DNA of 44,610 bases from Acidobacteriota bacterium (GCA_021803035.1 JAJZME010000001.1:1-44610); one strand, 5' to 3'. Shown: positions 34,528-43,071, counted from the first letter of the stretch. Notes: generated by a model from the sequence alone, not told the origin. Translations and numbers: made by a program.

Positions 34528-34917
34528 AGACAGCCAGCAAGGGGCAATTGCAGGCACAGCGATCTAAAGATTCGCTCCGGCTCTGCAGGGCGAACGATCC
34601 TCTATTGTGGGACGTTTCTCCGGATTGCGTCCGCCTAAGCGGACTCCGTTCGAGGCCACTTTCGACCTTCCCTGCGGGAAGGAACGCCTGCCTTAGGCAT
34701 GGCAGCGGCTGGAAGAAAACGATTTCGCCGGCAGAAGCTCTTCAGACAATTGCACTGAGGGGATCTTGCTTGCTATCTGCCGGATAGGGTAAAGATGTTA
34801 CTACCAATCATCTTGAGTTGCCGTGTAGCTGTATGGCCCGTGCGTGCTGGGAAGCCGGGCTGTGAAATGCATCTTTCGGGTTCGCTGGGCGTCTAATGCA
34901 TCCAGAGAGTCCGTAAG
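34528..34917. other. 390-bp gap with a series of hairpins
   Basis: Three compact perfect hairpins follow each other: GTCCGC/GCGGAC (34629-34644, loop CTAA), CCTTCCC/GGGAAGG (34666-34682, loop TGC), and TGCC/GGCA (34689-34699, loop TTA). None has a T-tract. The rest of the gap shows no promoter or gene I would defend. Confidence 0.5.
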
Positions 34918-36000
34918 TTGTTTGTTTTCCAATACCCGGGGGTGATAAGGTTGCGGATCAAGCACATCCTGGATTCGTGGAGCAAGATTCTTCGGGGCCA
35001 TACCCCGATGCTTTCGATTGAAATTACGCGTGAGTGCCCGCTGCATTGCCCCGGTTGCTACGCGTACGGCGACGATCACCTGGGCGGCGACGTGACGCTG
35101 CGCCAGCTGAGCGATAAACGCGGCGACGATCTGGTTCGCGGCGTGCTCGGCCTGGTGGACCAGCACAAGCCGCTGCATGTAACACTGGTCGGCGGCGAGC
35201 CGATGATTCGCCATCGGGAGTTAAGCCGCATTTTGCCGGAGCTGAGTGCCCGCGGCATTTACAGCATGGTGGTGACGAGCGGTATTATTCCCATTCCCGC
35301 CGAGTGGATGTCGCTTTACCGCTTCACCGCGGCGATTTCGATTGACGGATTGCCTGAGCACCATAATGTGCGCCGGTATCCCGCGACTTACGACCGCATT
35401 CTGGAGAACATCGCGGGCCGCCTGGTCAATGTGCATTGGACGATCACCGCGCCGATGCTGGAGCGGCCGACGTACCTTGAGGAGTATGTGCGCTTCTGGG
35501 CCACGCGCGACGAGGTGCGGCACATATGGGTGAGCCTTTACTCGCCTCAGCGCGGGGAGCAGAGCGCCGAGATGCTGAGCCCCGAGCAGCGCGAGTTTGT
35601 GGCGCGGGAGTTGCCGCGGCTGCGCCAGGAGTATCCCAAGCTGCTGGCCGGTTCCGGATTCTCCGCGGCGCTGCTGCACCCGCCGGCCTCGCCGAAAGAG
35701 TGCACGTTCTCGCGGCTGTCGAAGAACTACTCCGCCGATCTTGTAACGCGCGTTGAGCCGTGCGTTTTTGGCGGCGATCCGGACTGCTCGCAGTGCGGCT
35801 GCTCGGCCAGCGCCGCGGCGCAGTGGATATGCGAAGCAAAGGTTGCCGGGCCGCTGAAGGGGAAGCATATTCTGCACGGCTCCATGCGCATCGGCAGCGC
35901 GGTGGCGCACTTGCAGCACGTTGCCCGGCCGGCGTGGCGCGAGCGGGAACGGAGTGGCCAGAAACAGGAAGGGAAGCTGGTGCAGATTTCGATGGACTGA
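34918..36000 (+). CDS. Radical SAM protein with cysteine-rich tail
   Basis: A 360-residue member of the radical SAM superfamily. The cluster-binding motif is CPLHCPGC (CxxxCxxC) near residues 41-48, followed by the GGEP motif (LVGGEPMIRH). The C-terminal part has CVFGGDPDCSQCGCSAS, a cysteine set suggesting a second Fe-S site (SPASM-like). Such proteins modify peptides, lipids or cofactors by radical chemistry; no precursor peptide or partner gene is adjacent, so the substrate is unknown. The start is uncertain: TTG 34918, GTG 34942 and TTG 34951 are in frame; the last two follow a GGGGGTGATAAGG stretch. It is convergent with terC, 19 bp apart. Confidence 0.85.
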   Translation: MFVFQYPGVIRLRIKHILDSWSKILRGHTPMLSIEITRECPLHCPGCYAYGDDHLGGDVTLRQLSDKRGDDLVRGVLGLVDQHKPLHVTLVGGEPMIRHRELSRILPELSARGIYSMVVTSGIIPIPAEWMSLYRFTAAISIDGLPEHHNVRRYPATYDRILENIAGRLVNVHWTITAPMLERPTYLEEYVRFWATRDEVRHIWVSLYSPQRGEQSAEMLSPEQREFVARELPRLRQEYPKLLAGSGFSAALLHPPASPKECTFSRLSKNYSADLVTRVEPCVFGGDPDCSQCGCSASAAAQWICEAKVAGPLKGKHILHGSMRIGSAVAHLQHVARPAWRERERSGQKQEGKLVQISMD

Positions 36001-36007
36001 AACAGCG

Positions 36008-36032
36008 CGGCAGCGGGCGCTAGCGGCTGCCG
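36008..36032. terminator. Hairpin between convergent genes
   Basis: CGGCAGC (36008-36014) pairs with GCTGCCG (36026-36032) around an 11-base loop, between the radical SAM stop and the last codons of terC. It lacks a T-tract; a role in ending either transcript is possible. Confidence 0.3.
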
Positions 36033-36898
36033 GCGTTGAGGCCTGGATCGCGGGCTTCCGCGGCCCAGGACCATACGGCGCAAACGGCAAGAATGGCGCC
36101 GATGATCGCCAGCGAGAGCGTGATGGGAAGTTCGATCCAGTGGGCGGCGAGCATCTTGAGCGCGACAAAGGCCAGCAGAGCCGCCAATCCATAGTGCAGA
36201 TAGCGGAAGCGATCGAGCAGCGACGAGAGCGCCAGGTAGATGGAGCGCAGGCCGAGAATGGCGGCGATGTTGGACGTGTAGATGATGAAGGGATCGTGGG
36301 AGACGGCCAGCACGGCGGGGATTGAATCCACGGCGAAGAGCAGATCGGTGAACTCGACGGCCAGAATCACCGGCAGCAGCGAGCCAGTGGCCGGCTGCAT
36401 GCGCTGGATCCAGCCGGGAATGGCGGCATGCGCCGAGCCGCCGCGCAGCAGGCGCCAGGCCGCATACAGCAGGAAAAGACCGAAGACCCATGTGACCCAC
36501 TGGAAATGGCGCAGCAGCGTGACGCCGGCGGCAATGAAGATGGCGCGCAACAGCATGGCTCCCACGATTCCCCACATGAGGGCGCGGTGCTGGCGCTCTG
36601 GGCCGATGCGGAAGCCGCGAAAGATGACCAGGAAGACAAAGAGATTGTCGACGCTGAGCGAGGCTTCAATGGTGTAGCCGGCGACCCATTCGAGGGCCGG
36701 CTGGCGGCCGCGGTCAAAGGCGATCCAGACGGCGAAGGCGGCGGCGGCCAGCACCACGACGGCGGTGCCGAGCCAGGCGGCGACTTCAGGGTGCAGCTTT
36801 TTGTGGCGGCGGCCCTGAAAGACAAAATCGGCCACCAGCAGCGTTGCCACCGCTGCGTGGAACCAGATCCACCAGCTCCAGGATGCCCCCGCGATCAT
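36020..36898 (-). CDS. TerC family membrane protein
   Basis: An integral membrane protein of 292 residues with about eight hydrophobic helices. The TerC/Alx signature is clear: EASLSVDNLFVFLVIF (metal-binding acidic residues in the second helix) and AVEFTDLLFAVDSIPAVLAVS (a repeat of the same pattern). The Alx/TerC group exports manganese or supports metal loading of secreted proteins; which applies here is unknown. No yybP-ykoY-type riboswitch is recognisable in the 97-bp divergent gap. The ribosome binding site is weak. Confidence 0.9.
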   Translation of the reverse strand: MIAGASWSWWIWFHAAVATLLVADFVFQGRRHKKLHPEVAAWLGTAVVVLAAAAFAVWIAFDRGRQPALEWVAGYTIEASLSVDNLFVFLVIFRGFRIGPERQHRALMWGIVGAMLLRAIFIAAGVTLLRHFQWVTWVFGLFLLYAAWRLLRGGSAHAAIPGWIQRMQPATGSLLPVILAVEFTDLLFAVDSIPAVLAVSHDPFIIYTSNIAAILGLRSIYLALSSLLDRFRYLHYGLAALLAFVALKMLAAHWIELPITLSLAIIGAILAVCAVWSWAAEARDPGLNAGSR

Positions 36899-36995
36899 AG
36901 ATGGATGCTACAGCAAACGGCCTAGGGCCGGGGGCTGGCGCTTGTGACGATGGGCTCCTTTCGCGCATCTGGAGAATAGATAGTGAGGCAAAGCC

Positions 36996-38360
36996 GTGAG
37001 CGAATCCATGTTGCCTGCCACAGGCAGGAGCGGAGAAGTATCAGGCCGGAGGCCACACGTGGTGATTGTGGGCGGGGGATTCGCCGGCCTTCACGCGGCC
37101 AAGGCGCTGGCCGAGCTGCCGGTGGACGTAACGGTGGTGGATCGCAGCAATCATCACACCTTTCAGCCGCTGCTCTATCAGGTGGCGCTGGCAGTGCTGT
37201 CGCCGGCGAATATCGCACAGCCGATCCGCAGCATTCTGCGCAAACACGCCAATACGCAGGTGCTGATGGACGAGGGGGTGGGCATCGATGTGGCGGCACG
37301 GCGGGTGCGACTGCGAAGCGGCGCCGTGCTCGAATACGACTATCTGGCGCTGGCGACGGGAGCGACGCACTCCTACTTCGGCAACGATGCATGGGCGCCG
37401 CTGGCGCCGGGGCTGAAGACGATTGAAGACGCCATCGAGATCCGGCGGCGCGTGCTGCTGGCCTTTGAACTGGCCGAGCGACAGGTGGTGGAGCGGGGAT
37501 GGCATCCTCCGCTGAATTTTGTGGTGGTCGGCGCGGGGCCGACCGGCGTGGAACTGGCGGGGGCCATCAGCGACATTGCGCAGCTTTATATGCGGCACGA
37601 CTTTCGCCATATCGATCCGACGAAGAGCCGCGTGCTGCTGCTGGACGGCGGGCCGCGGGTGCTGGCGGCTTATCCGCCGGATCTCTCAGCCAAGGCCGAG
37701 GCCGCGCTGGCGCGGCTAGGCGTGGAGGTATATACAAACACGCAGGTGACGGGCATCGGGCCGGGTTGGGTGGAGGCCGGCGGCAAGCGGATCGACGCAG
37801 CGGTGACGCTGTGGGCCGCGGGCGTGCAGGCTTCGCCGCTGGGCAAGCTGCTGGGCGCGCCGCTGGACCGGCGCGGGTGCGTGATTGTGGACGAGTGGCT
37901 GAATCCGCCGGGATTGCCGGAAGTGTTTGTGCTGGGCGATTTGGCCCACCTGGAGCAGGACAGCAGACAGGTTCCCGGCGTGGCACAGCCGGCGATGCAG
38001 ATGGGCGACCACGTGGCGAAGATGGTGGCGGCGGATCTGGCGCATCGGCCGCGGCCGGCTTTCCGCTTCTTCGACAAAGGCGATATGGCGACGATTGGCC
38101 GCATGGATGCCGTGGCCAATGTGAAGTGGCCGTTCAAGGGGCGGCTGAGCGGATTTCCAGCGTGGATGACGTGGCTGGTGGTTCATATCTTCTTCCTGAT
38201 CGGATTTCGCAGCCGGGCATCGGTTTTTGCCTCGTGGATCTGGACCTACTTTACGTTTACGCGCGGCGCGCGGCTGATTACCGGCGATCAGAGCTTGCCG
38301 GGCTGGCAGGAGCATGTGGACTCCGGGCCCGCGGCCGGCAGCACGAAGGCGGCGGATTGA
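36996..38360 (+). CDS. ndh: Type II NADH:quinone oxidoreductase
   Basis: A 454-residue FAD protein of the NDH-2 family, which oxidises NADH at the inner membrane and reduces quinone without pumping protons. The FAD-binding motif is VVIVGGGFAGLHAA (residues about 22-35), the NADH motif VVVGAGPTGVELAGA (about 172-186), and the second FAD contact VFVLGDLAHLEQ (about 309-320). The C-terminal segment WMTWLVVHIFFLIGF is amphipathic to hydrophobic and fits membrane attachment. Start is GTG 36996 after GTGAGG; ATG 37008 is an alternative. It is divergent from terC and is followed after 34 bp by folK. Confidence 0.92.
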   Translation: MSESMLPATGRSGEVSGRRPHVVIVGGGFAGLHAAKALAELPVDVTVVDRSNHHTFQPLLYQVALAVLSPANIAQPIRSILRKHANTQVLMDEGVGIDVAARRVRLRSGAVLEYDYLALATGATHSYFGNDAWAPLAPGLKTIEDAIEIRRRVLLAFELAERQVVERGWHPPLNFVVVGAGPTGVELAGAISDIAQLYMRHDFRHIDPTKSRVLLLDGGPRVLAAYPPDLSAKAEAALARLGVEVYTNTQVTGIGPGWVEAGGKRIDAAVTLWAAGVQASPLGKLLGAPLDRRGCVIVDEWLNPPGLPEVFVLGDLAHLEQDSRQVPGVAQPAMQMGDHVAKMVAADLAHRPRPAFRFFDKGDMATIGRMDAVANVKWPFKGRLSGFPAWMTWLVVHIFFLIGFRSRASVFASWIWTYFTFTRGARLITGDQSLPGWQEHVDSGPAAGSTKAAD

Positions 38361-38394
38361 GGCACGGGGCGGGCTGCGCGATAGTCTGAAGACA

Positions 38395-38955
38395 ATGCGA
38401 ATTGCTTACATTGGACTGGGCGCGAATTTGCCCAGCTGCGTCGGGCCACCCGAGGCTACTTTGGCCGCGGCGGTGGTGCGCTTGGATTCGCTGGGGCGCG
38501 TTACGGCGCGCTCGTCACTCTATTCAACTGAGCCGGTCGGATATGCCGAGCAGCCGCGCTTTGTGAATGCAGTGGTGGCGCTGGAGACGGAGCTGAGCGC
38601 ACGCGGGCTGCTGGACGCGCTGATGGGGATTGAGCGCGAGTTTGGGCGGAGCCGGGCAAATGCAATTCCGAACGGGCCGCGGACGCTGGATCTGGATATT
38701 TTGCTGTTCGGCGATCTCGTGGTGAGTGAACCGGGGATGGAGATTCCGCATCCGCGGCTGGCGGAGCGGGCGTTTGTGCTGGAGCCGCTGTGCGAGATTG
38801 CGGCGGAGGTGGTTGAGCCGCGCAGCGGAGTTAAGGCGGCGGAGCTGCTGCGGCGGCTTTCGGCGGCTTCAAGCGATGCGGCGGAAGCGGTTCTCAAAAT
38901 GCCCGATGCTATTGAGTCGCGATCTGCGAATATCTCTCATGGGCAGGCTAGGTAA
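38395..38955 (+). CDS. folK: Hydroxymethyldihydropterin pyrophosphokinase
   Basis: FolK transfers pyrophosphate from ATP to 6-hydroxymethyl-7,8-dihydropterin in folate synthesis. The 186 residues include the N-terminal YIGLGANLP, the substrate segment FVNAVVALET and the HPPK signature GPRTLDLDILLFGD with its catalytic aspartates. EIPHPRLAERAFVLEPL follows. The start ATG 38395 gives the standard N-terminus. It lies 34 bp after ndh and 9 bp before tgt, so the three may share a transcript. Confidence 0.94.
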   Translation: MRIAYIGLGANLPSCVGPPEATLAAAVVRLDSLGRVTARSSLYSTEPVGYAEQPRFVNAVVALETELSARGLLDALMGIEREFGRSRANAIPNGPRTLDLDILLFGDLVVSEPGMEIPHPRLAERAFVLEPLCEIAAEVVEPRSGVKAAELLRRLSAASSDAAEAVLKMPDAIESRSANISHGQAR

Positions 38956-38964
38956 AATCTTCCA

Positions 38965-40071
38965 GTGAGCCTCACGTTCAACGTTACTTCGACGACCGAT
39001 GCCGGCGGACGGCGCGCGGAGCTCTGTTTGCCGCACCGGACGGTGCAGACGCCGGTGTTTATGCCAGTGGGTACGCAGGGCACGGTGAAGGCCGTTGCGC
39101 AGGACGTGCTGGAGGCACTGGGCGCGGAGATCATTCTCGGCAATACTTATCACCTCTATCTGCGGCCGGGGCACGAGGCCATCCGGCGGATGGGCGGACT
39201 GCACCGCTTTATGAGCTGGCCGCACGCCATGCTGACGGACTCGGGCGGGTTTCAGGTGTTTTCACTGAACGAGCTGCGCAAGGTGACGGACGAGGGCGTG
39301 AAGTTCCGGTCGCATTTGGATGGCAGCAGCCATGTGTTTACGCCCGAGCACTCGATGGATGTGCAGATTGCCCTGGGCGCGGATATTGCCATGGCGTTCG
39401 ACGAGTGCACGGAGTATCCGGCCGAGCGCGGGCGAGCGGAAGAGAGCTTGCGGCTGACGATGGCGTGGGCGCGGCGGTCGCTGGATCACTTTCGCGCGCA
39501 TCAGCATGACGTGGTTTGGCGCGACGAGCTGCGGGGGCAGACGCAGTCGCTGTTTGGCATTGTGCAGGGCGGCATGTATGGCGACCTGCGCCGCCGCTGC
39601 GCGGAGCAACTGGTGGAGATGGACTTTGACGGCTACGCCATCGGCGGGCTGAGCGTGGGCGAGCCGCGCGCGCTGACGCTGGAGATCATTGCCGAGGTGC
39701 TGCCCCTGCTGCCGGCGGACAAGCCGCGCTATGTGATGGGCGTGGGCTATCCGGACGAGATTGAGCAGTATGCGCGCATGGGCGTGGACATGATGGATTG
39801 CGTGCTGCCGACGCGCGCGGCGCGGCACGGGCTGCTGTTCACGAGCGAGGGCCGGCTGAACATCAAGAACAGGCAGTATGCCGAGGATCAGTCGCCGCCG
39901 GACCTGGAATGTGACTGCCCGGTTTGCCGGCGCTATACGCGGGCGTATCTTCGGCACCTGATGCAGGCGCGCGAGGCGCTTTCAGGGACGCTGAACACGA
40001 TTCATAATCTGGCGTACTACCTTGGCATTATGCGGCGCGTGCGGGCTGAGCTTGCGGCAGGCGCGCGGTAG
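38965..40071 (+). CDS. tgt: tRNA-guanine transglycosylase
   Basis: Tgt exchanges guanine-34 for preQ1 in tRNAs for Asp, Asn, His and Tyr, a step of queuosine synthesis. The 368 residues are full length. The general base is Asp92 (LTDSGGFQVFS), the nucleophile Asp278 (MMDCVLPTR), and zinc is held by Cys316, Cys318, Cys321 and His347. Start is GTG 38965. A tRNA-Asn gene, a Tgt substrate type, happens to lie at the window's right end. It ends an apparent ndh-folK-tgt series. Confidence 0.96.
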   Translation: MSLTFNVTSTTDAGGRRAELCLPHRTVQTPVFMPVGTQGTVKAVAQDVLEALGAEIILGNTYHLYLRPGHEAIRRMGGLHRFMSWPHAMLTDSGGFQVFSLNELRKVTDEGVKFRSHLDGSSHVFTPEHSMDVQIALGADIAMAFDECTEYPAERGRAEESLRLTMAWARRSLDHFRAHQHDVVWRDELRGQTQSLFGIVQGGMYGDLRRRCAEQLVEMDFDGYAIGGLSVGEPRALTLEIIAEVLPLLPADKPRYVMGVGYPDEIEQYARMGVDMMDCVLPTRAARHGLLFTSEGRLNIKNRQYAEDQSPPDLECDCPVCRRYTRAYLRHLMQAREALSGTLNTIHNLAYYLGIMRRVRAELAAGAR

Positions 40072-40115
40072 TTGAGCCGCTTTCAGTTCTTTGATCCGGG
40101 CTACAGGCTGGAACG

Positions 40116-40346
40116 AAATTACCTGCAAAAAAATCTGTGGAAAAGAAAATATTTTAAGGGGGGTGGGTGCACTCACAGGCTCGGTTGCGGCGGCTTCATC
40201 GCGTAGAGAGCGCTCTGCGGCCGCTGAGGAGTTGGGTGCGATGAAGCGGGAGAGATTCGCTGATTCATGCTCGTGTTCTCCGCAGGCTGGTCTTTCGACG
40301 CGATGATGTTTCCATTCTATGCTGCGGCGTGCAAATTACCTGCAAA
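40116..40346. repeat. 14-bp direct repeats around a 203-bp segment
   Basis: AAATTACCTGCAAA occurs at 40116-40129 and again, identical, at 40333-40346. The 203 bases between them contain the nested palindrome but no gene and no clear terminal inverted repeat. They could be a target duplication of a small non-autonomous element or two copies of a binding site. Confidence 0.45.
40193..40247. repeat. Nested palindrome
   Basis: GCTTCATCGC (40193-40202) is perfectly inverted as GCGATGAAGC (40238-40247). Between them lie two further palindromes, AGAGCGCTCT (40207-40216) and GCGGCCGC (40217-40224). The whole could fold into a branched structure in DNA or RNA. Confidence 0.6.
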
Positions 40347-40675
40347 CGCAAGGTGATGAATTTGCGGCGGTTGGGGCGCACGGGGCTTGACGAGAGCCGT
40401 AAAGCTCAACCGGCTGCTGTTGGCGCAGGCGGTGGGTGATCCCACCCTCTCCGTAAACGGCGCGGAAAGGATGGGGCAGCCATTGTGGTGGTGGAACGGA
40501 CGGGGAAAAAACCTGGGCCAGCCGCCCACCTGGGTCAACCATTATTTGTGAGGGATCTTACTTCGCTCTCTGGGCACCCGGGCCACCTGTCCTCTGACCG
40601 AGAGGAATATCAGTAACTCGAGGTTTGGGTGAGTTAGTAGGTTCCGGGACAGAGTTAGGGGAAGTGTAGATCAAT

Positions 40676-40866
40676 CCCACCCATGCCGCAAAGAACGCGT
40701 CATGGATGCGGCACCCCATTTTGGGGTGGATCTAACTCTGGGAAAAACATGAGTGGGGCACCCGGCTGACTGTTGGTTAACCCACCCATGCCGCAAAAAA
40801 TGCGTCATGGATGGGGCAACCCATTGTGTTTTGGGTCTAACTCTGTGAAGAATTTGAGTACCCGGC
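40676..40866. repeat. Tandem duplicated 105-bp-period repeat
   Basis: CCCACCCATGCCGCAAA begins at 40676 and again at 40781. The units share GCGTCATGGATG, GGCA, CCCATT and CTAACTCTG in order, with about 15 percent substitutions by eye. CTAACTCTG is also inverted upstream as CAGAGTTAG (40650-40658). A shorter related piece (CCCACCCTC to GGATGGGGCAGCCATTGTGG) lies at 40441-40490. Confidence 0.7.
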
Positions 40867-40881
40867 GGCGGCCTGCTTTAT

Positions 40882-41343
40882 CTAGAGGATGGGTACGATT
40901 TGCGGGTCGAGGGCGCCGTCGGGGTGGACGGTGAGAATGCCGATGGTGACGGGAAGCTCGAAACGGCGAGGGCCGCAGGAGCCGGGGTTGAAGTAGAGCA
41001 CGCCTTTCTGGCGGTAGTGGGTGGGTGTGTGGGTGTGTCCGAAGAGAACGGCTGCGAAGCGCGCCGCCACGGGGTCCAGATGAAGCGTTTTCAGATCGTG
41101 CAGCATGTAGAGGTATTGGCCTTCGATGAGCACGACATCGGTTTCCGGCAGCACGGCGCACTTGCGGTCGCGGTCGGTGTTGCCGTGGATGGCGGTGACG
41201 GGGGCGATCTTTTCGAGCTCGGTGAGGATGGCGAGCCTGCCGACGTCGCCCAGGTGCAGGATGCGCTCGACGCCAGCCAGGGCTGGAGCAACTTCAGGCC
41301 GCAAGAGACCGTGCGTATCGCTGATGACGCCGATTCTGGTCAC
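40882..41343 (-). CDS. YfcE-like metallophosphoesterase
   Basis: A 153-residue calcineurin-like phosphodiesterase of the YfcE/MJ0936 type. Metal ligands appear in order: GVISDTHG, HLGDVG, HGNTDRD and FGHTHTP. The fold acts on phosphodiesters in vitro; the natural substrate is generally unknown. Start is GTG 41343, and the GTGA overlaps the permease stop by four bases, so translation is coupled. Confidence 0.9.
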   Translation of the reverse strand: MTRIGVISDTHGLLRPEVAPALAGVERILHLGDVGRLAILTELEKIAPVTAIHGNTDRDRKCAVLPETDVVLIEGQYLYMLHDLKTLHLDPVAARFAAVLFGHTHTPTHYRQKGVLYFNPGSCGPRRFELPVTIGILTVHPDGALDPQIVPIL

Positions 41344-42200
41344 AGACCCATCTCCAGGCGGGTGCGGGGGTCAAGCTCGTCGCGCAGGGCGTCGCCGATG
41401 AAGTTGAAGCCAAGGACGGCGGCGGCGATGGCCAGGGCAGGGAACAGGATCAGGTGCGGGGTATCGAAGACGTGGAGGCGGCCGTTGTTGAGCATGCCGC
41501 CCCAGCTCGGAGCGGGTGCGGGAATGCCGAGGCCGAGGAAGGAGAGCGTGGCTTCAGCCAGGATGACCCCGGCCATGCCGATGGTGGCCTGGACCAGCAC
41601 GGGTTGAATGATGTTGGGCAGGATGTGGCGGAAGAAGATGCGCAGGCCGCCGGCGCCGAGGGCGCGCGCCGCGTCGATGAATTCAAGATCGCGCACCGCC
41701 ATGACCTGGGCGCGCACCAGGCGGGCATAGCCTGCCCAGCCGCCGATGGCCAGCGCCAGCACGAGGTTGGCAAAGCCGGGCCCCAGGAACGCGGCAAAGG
41801 CGATGGCCAGCAGAATGCCCGGAAGCGCCAGGAAGGTGTTGACGGCAAAGGTGGTTAGGGCGGTATCGACCCAGCCGCCCAGGTAGCCGGCCAGACCGCC
41901 GATGGCCAAACCAAGCGCCAGCGAGACGGCAACCACGGTGACGGAAACCGCCAGGGAGACGCGCGCTCCCCAGATGAGGCGCGAGAGCGTATCGCGGCCC
42001 AGCTCGTCGGTTCCGGCCCAGTGCGCCAGGGAAGGTCCCTGGAGGCGCTGGGTGAGATGGATGGTCATGGGGTTGTAGGGCGCCAGCCAGGGCGCGCCCA
42101 GCCCGCACAGCACAAAGGCCAGCAGCAGAATGACGCCGATCACGGCCAGCGGCTGATGGCGTATGCGTTTGCGAAGCGCGCCTGTGGCGGGAAAAGACAT
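41340..42200 (-). CDS. ABC transporter permease, OppC/DppC type
   Basis: An inner-membrane protein of 286 residues with about six helices. The N-terminal extension ends in WLAPYNP and WAGTDELGRDTLSRLIWGARVSL, typical of OppC (key words GTDxLGRD). The EAA loop is DAARALGAGGLRIFFRHILPN, the contact point for the ATPases. Oligopeptide or nickel uptake is the family's usual role. No OppB, ATPase or binding protein lies next to it, so partners must be elsewhere. ATG 42200 is preferred over TTG 42206. Confidence 0.88.
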   Translation of the reverse strand: MSFPATGALRKRIRHQPLAVIGVILLLAFVLCGLGAPWLAPYNPMTIHLTQRLQGPSLAHWAGTDELGRDTLSRLIWGARVSLAVSVTVVAVSLALGLAIGGLAGYLGGWVDTALTTFAVNTFLALPGILLAIAFAAFLGPGFANLVLALAIGGWAGYARLVRAQVMAVRDLEFIDAARALGAGGLRIFFRHILPNIIQPVLVQATIGMAGVILAEATLSFLGLGIPAPAPSWGGMLNNGRLHVFDTPHLILFPALAIAAAVLGFNFIGDALRDELDPRTRLEMGL

Positions 42201-42267
42201 GGACAATGTCAGGATACAGCGCCAGAATGCAGCGACTCCGGCGGGGATTTGCGGTCTAATAGTAAGT

Positions 42268-43071
42268 ATGAGGATGGGAGGTCGGGAAATCTGTTTATCT
42301 TTGGCGCTGAGCGCGTCGGTTCTGTTTGCGCAGACGGCGCAGGCTCAGTTGAAGGCTCGCGGCCGCGTCATGCGGGGCGCGGCGGAGCGGTTGTTTGTGC
42401 TCACCAACATGGAGCGCGCAAAGGCCGGGGTTGGGCAGTTGAAGTGGGATCCGGCGCTGGCCCAGGCCGCCCGCGAACACTGCCTGCTGATGGCCTACGA
42501 AGGACCGATTGCGCACCAGTATCCGGGAGAGCCCGGACTGACCGCACGCGCCGCGCAGGCCGGGGCGCACTTCAGCCTGATTGAAGAGAACGTTGCGGTG
42601 GGCATTTCCGCGCGCGAGATCAACCAGGAGTGGATGAACTCGCCGCCGCACCGGGCGAACCTGCTTAGTCCGAAGATCGACCGGATGGGGGCTGCCGTGG
42701 TGGAAGCCCGTGGCGTGCTTTATGCGGTGGAGGATTTTTCGACCGACGTGCCGCAGCTTTTGCCGTCGCAGGTGGAGGCGCAGGTGGCGAACATGATTCG
42801 GGTGAGCGGAGTGAAGATTCTGCACTATCGTGCCGCGACGGCGGCGGCGCATAAAGCGTGCGTCACTGACCAGGGCATGCCTCCGGCGGCGAGCGGGTTG
42901 GAGCCGCTGTTCCTGATGCGCTGGCAGACGTCGAGCCTGAATGTGCTGCCGGAGGCGTTGACACAGAGGCTGGCGTCAGGGAGATACCGCAGCGCGGCGG
43001 TGGGCAGTTGCGCGCCGCAGGGACCGCAGAACTCGTTCTCAGCCTATCGCGTGGCTGTGTTGCTCTACTGA
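42268..43071 (+). CDS. Secreted CAP-domain protein
   Basis: A 267-residue exported protein (signal peptide ending in AQAQ near residue 27). The CAP/SCP domain covers residues about 40-165. It has ERLFVLTNMERAKAGVG, ALAQAAREHCLLMA, IAHQYPGE with the cavity histidine, IEENVAVG and EWMNSPPHRANLLSPKIDRMGAAV (key: SPxHRxNLL). CAP domains bind lipids or act as proteases in eukaryotes; the bacterial role is unknown. The last 100 residues are not recognised. The end overlaps the HAD gene by 33 bp. Confidence 0.85.
   Translation: MRMGGREICLSLALSASVLFAQTAQAQLKARGRVMRGAAERLFVLTNMERAKAGVGQLKWDPALAQAAREHCLLMAYEGPIAHQYPGEPGLTARAAQAGAHFSLIEENVAVGISAREINQEWMNSPPHRANLLSPKIDRMGAAVVEARGVLYAVEDFSTDVPQLLPSQVEAQVANMIRVSGVKILHYRAATAAAHKACVTDQGMPPAASGLEPLFLMRWQTSSLNVLPEALTQRLASGRYRSAAVGSCAPQGPQNSFSAYRVAVLLY

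Larger units (their letters stand above)
40072..40881. other. 810-bp non-coding repeat region
   Basis: The largest gap in the window. From left to right it holds a 14-base direct repeat (first copy 40116-40129), a nested palindrome (40193-40247), the second repeat copy (40333-40346), a hairpin GGTGGG/CCCACC (40431-40446), a hairpin TCCTCT/AGAGGA (40590-40606), and two tandem copies of a roughly 85-base unit with a 105-base period. I find no gene in it; short frames lack ribosome binding sites. Confidence 0.65.

Noticed and set aside
36899..36995. Possible manganese riboswitch before terC
   Set aside because: The gap is only 97 bp and divergent; I could not find the yybP-ykoY core elements, only a CGGCC/GGCCG hairpin.
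40091..40542. Short frames on both strands within the 810-bp gap
   Set aside because: No ribosome binding site, repeat-derived sequence, and no recognisable protein pattern.
40676..40866. CRISPR-like array
   Set aside because: Only two diverged long units with a 105-bp period and no regular short repeats or cas genes; it is a tandem repeat, not CRISPR.
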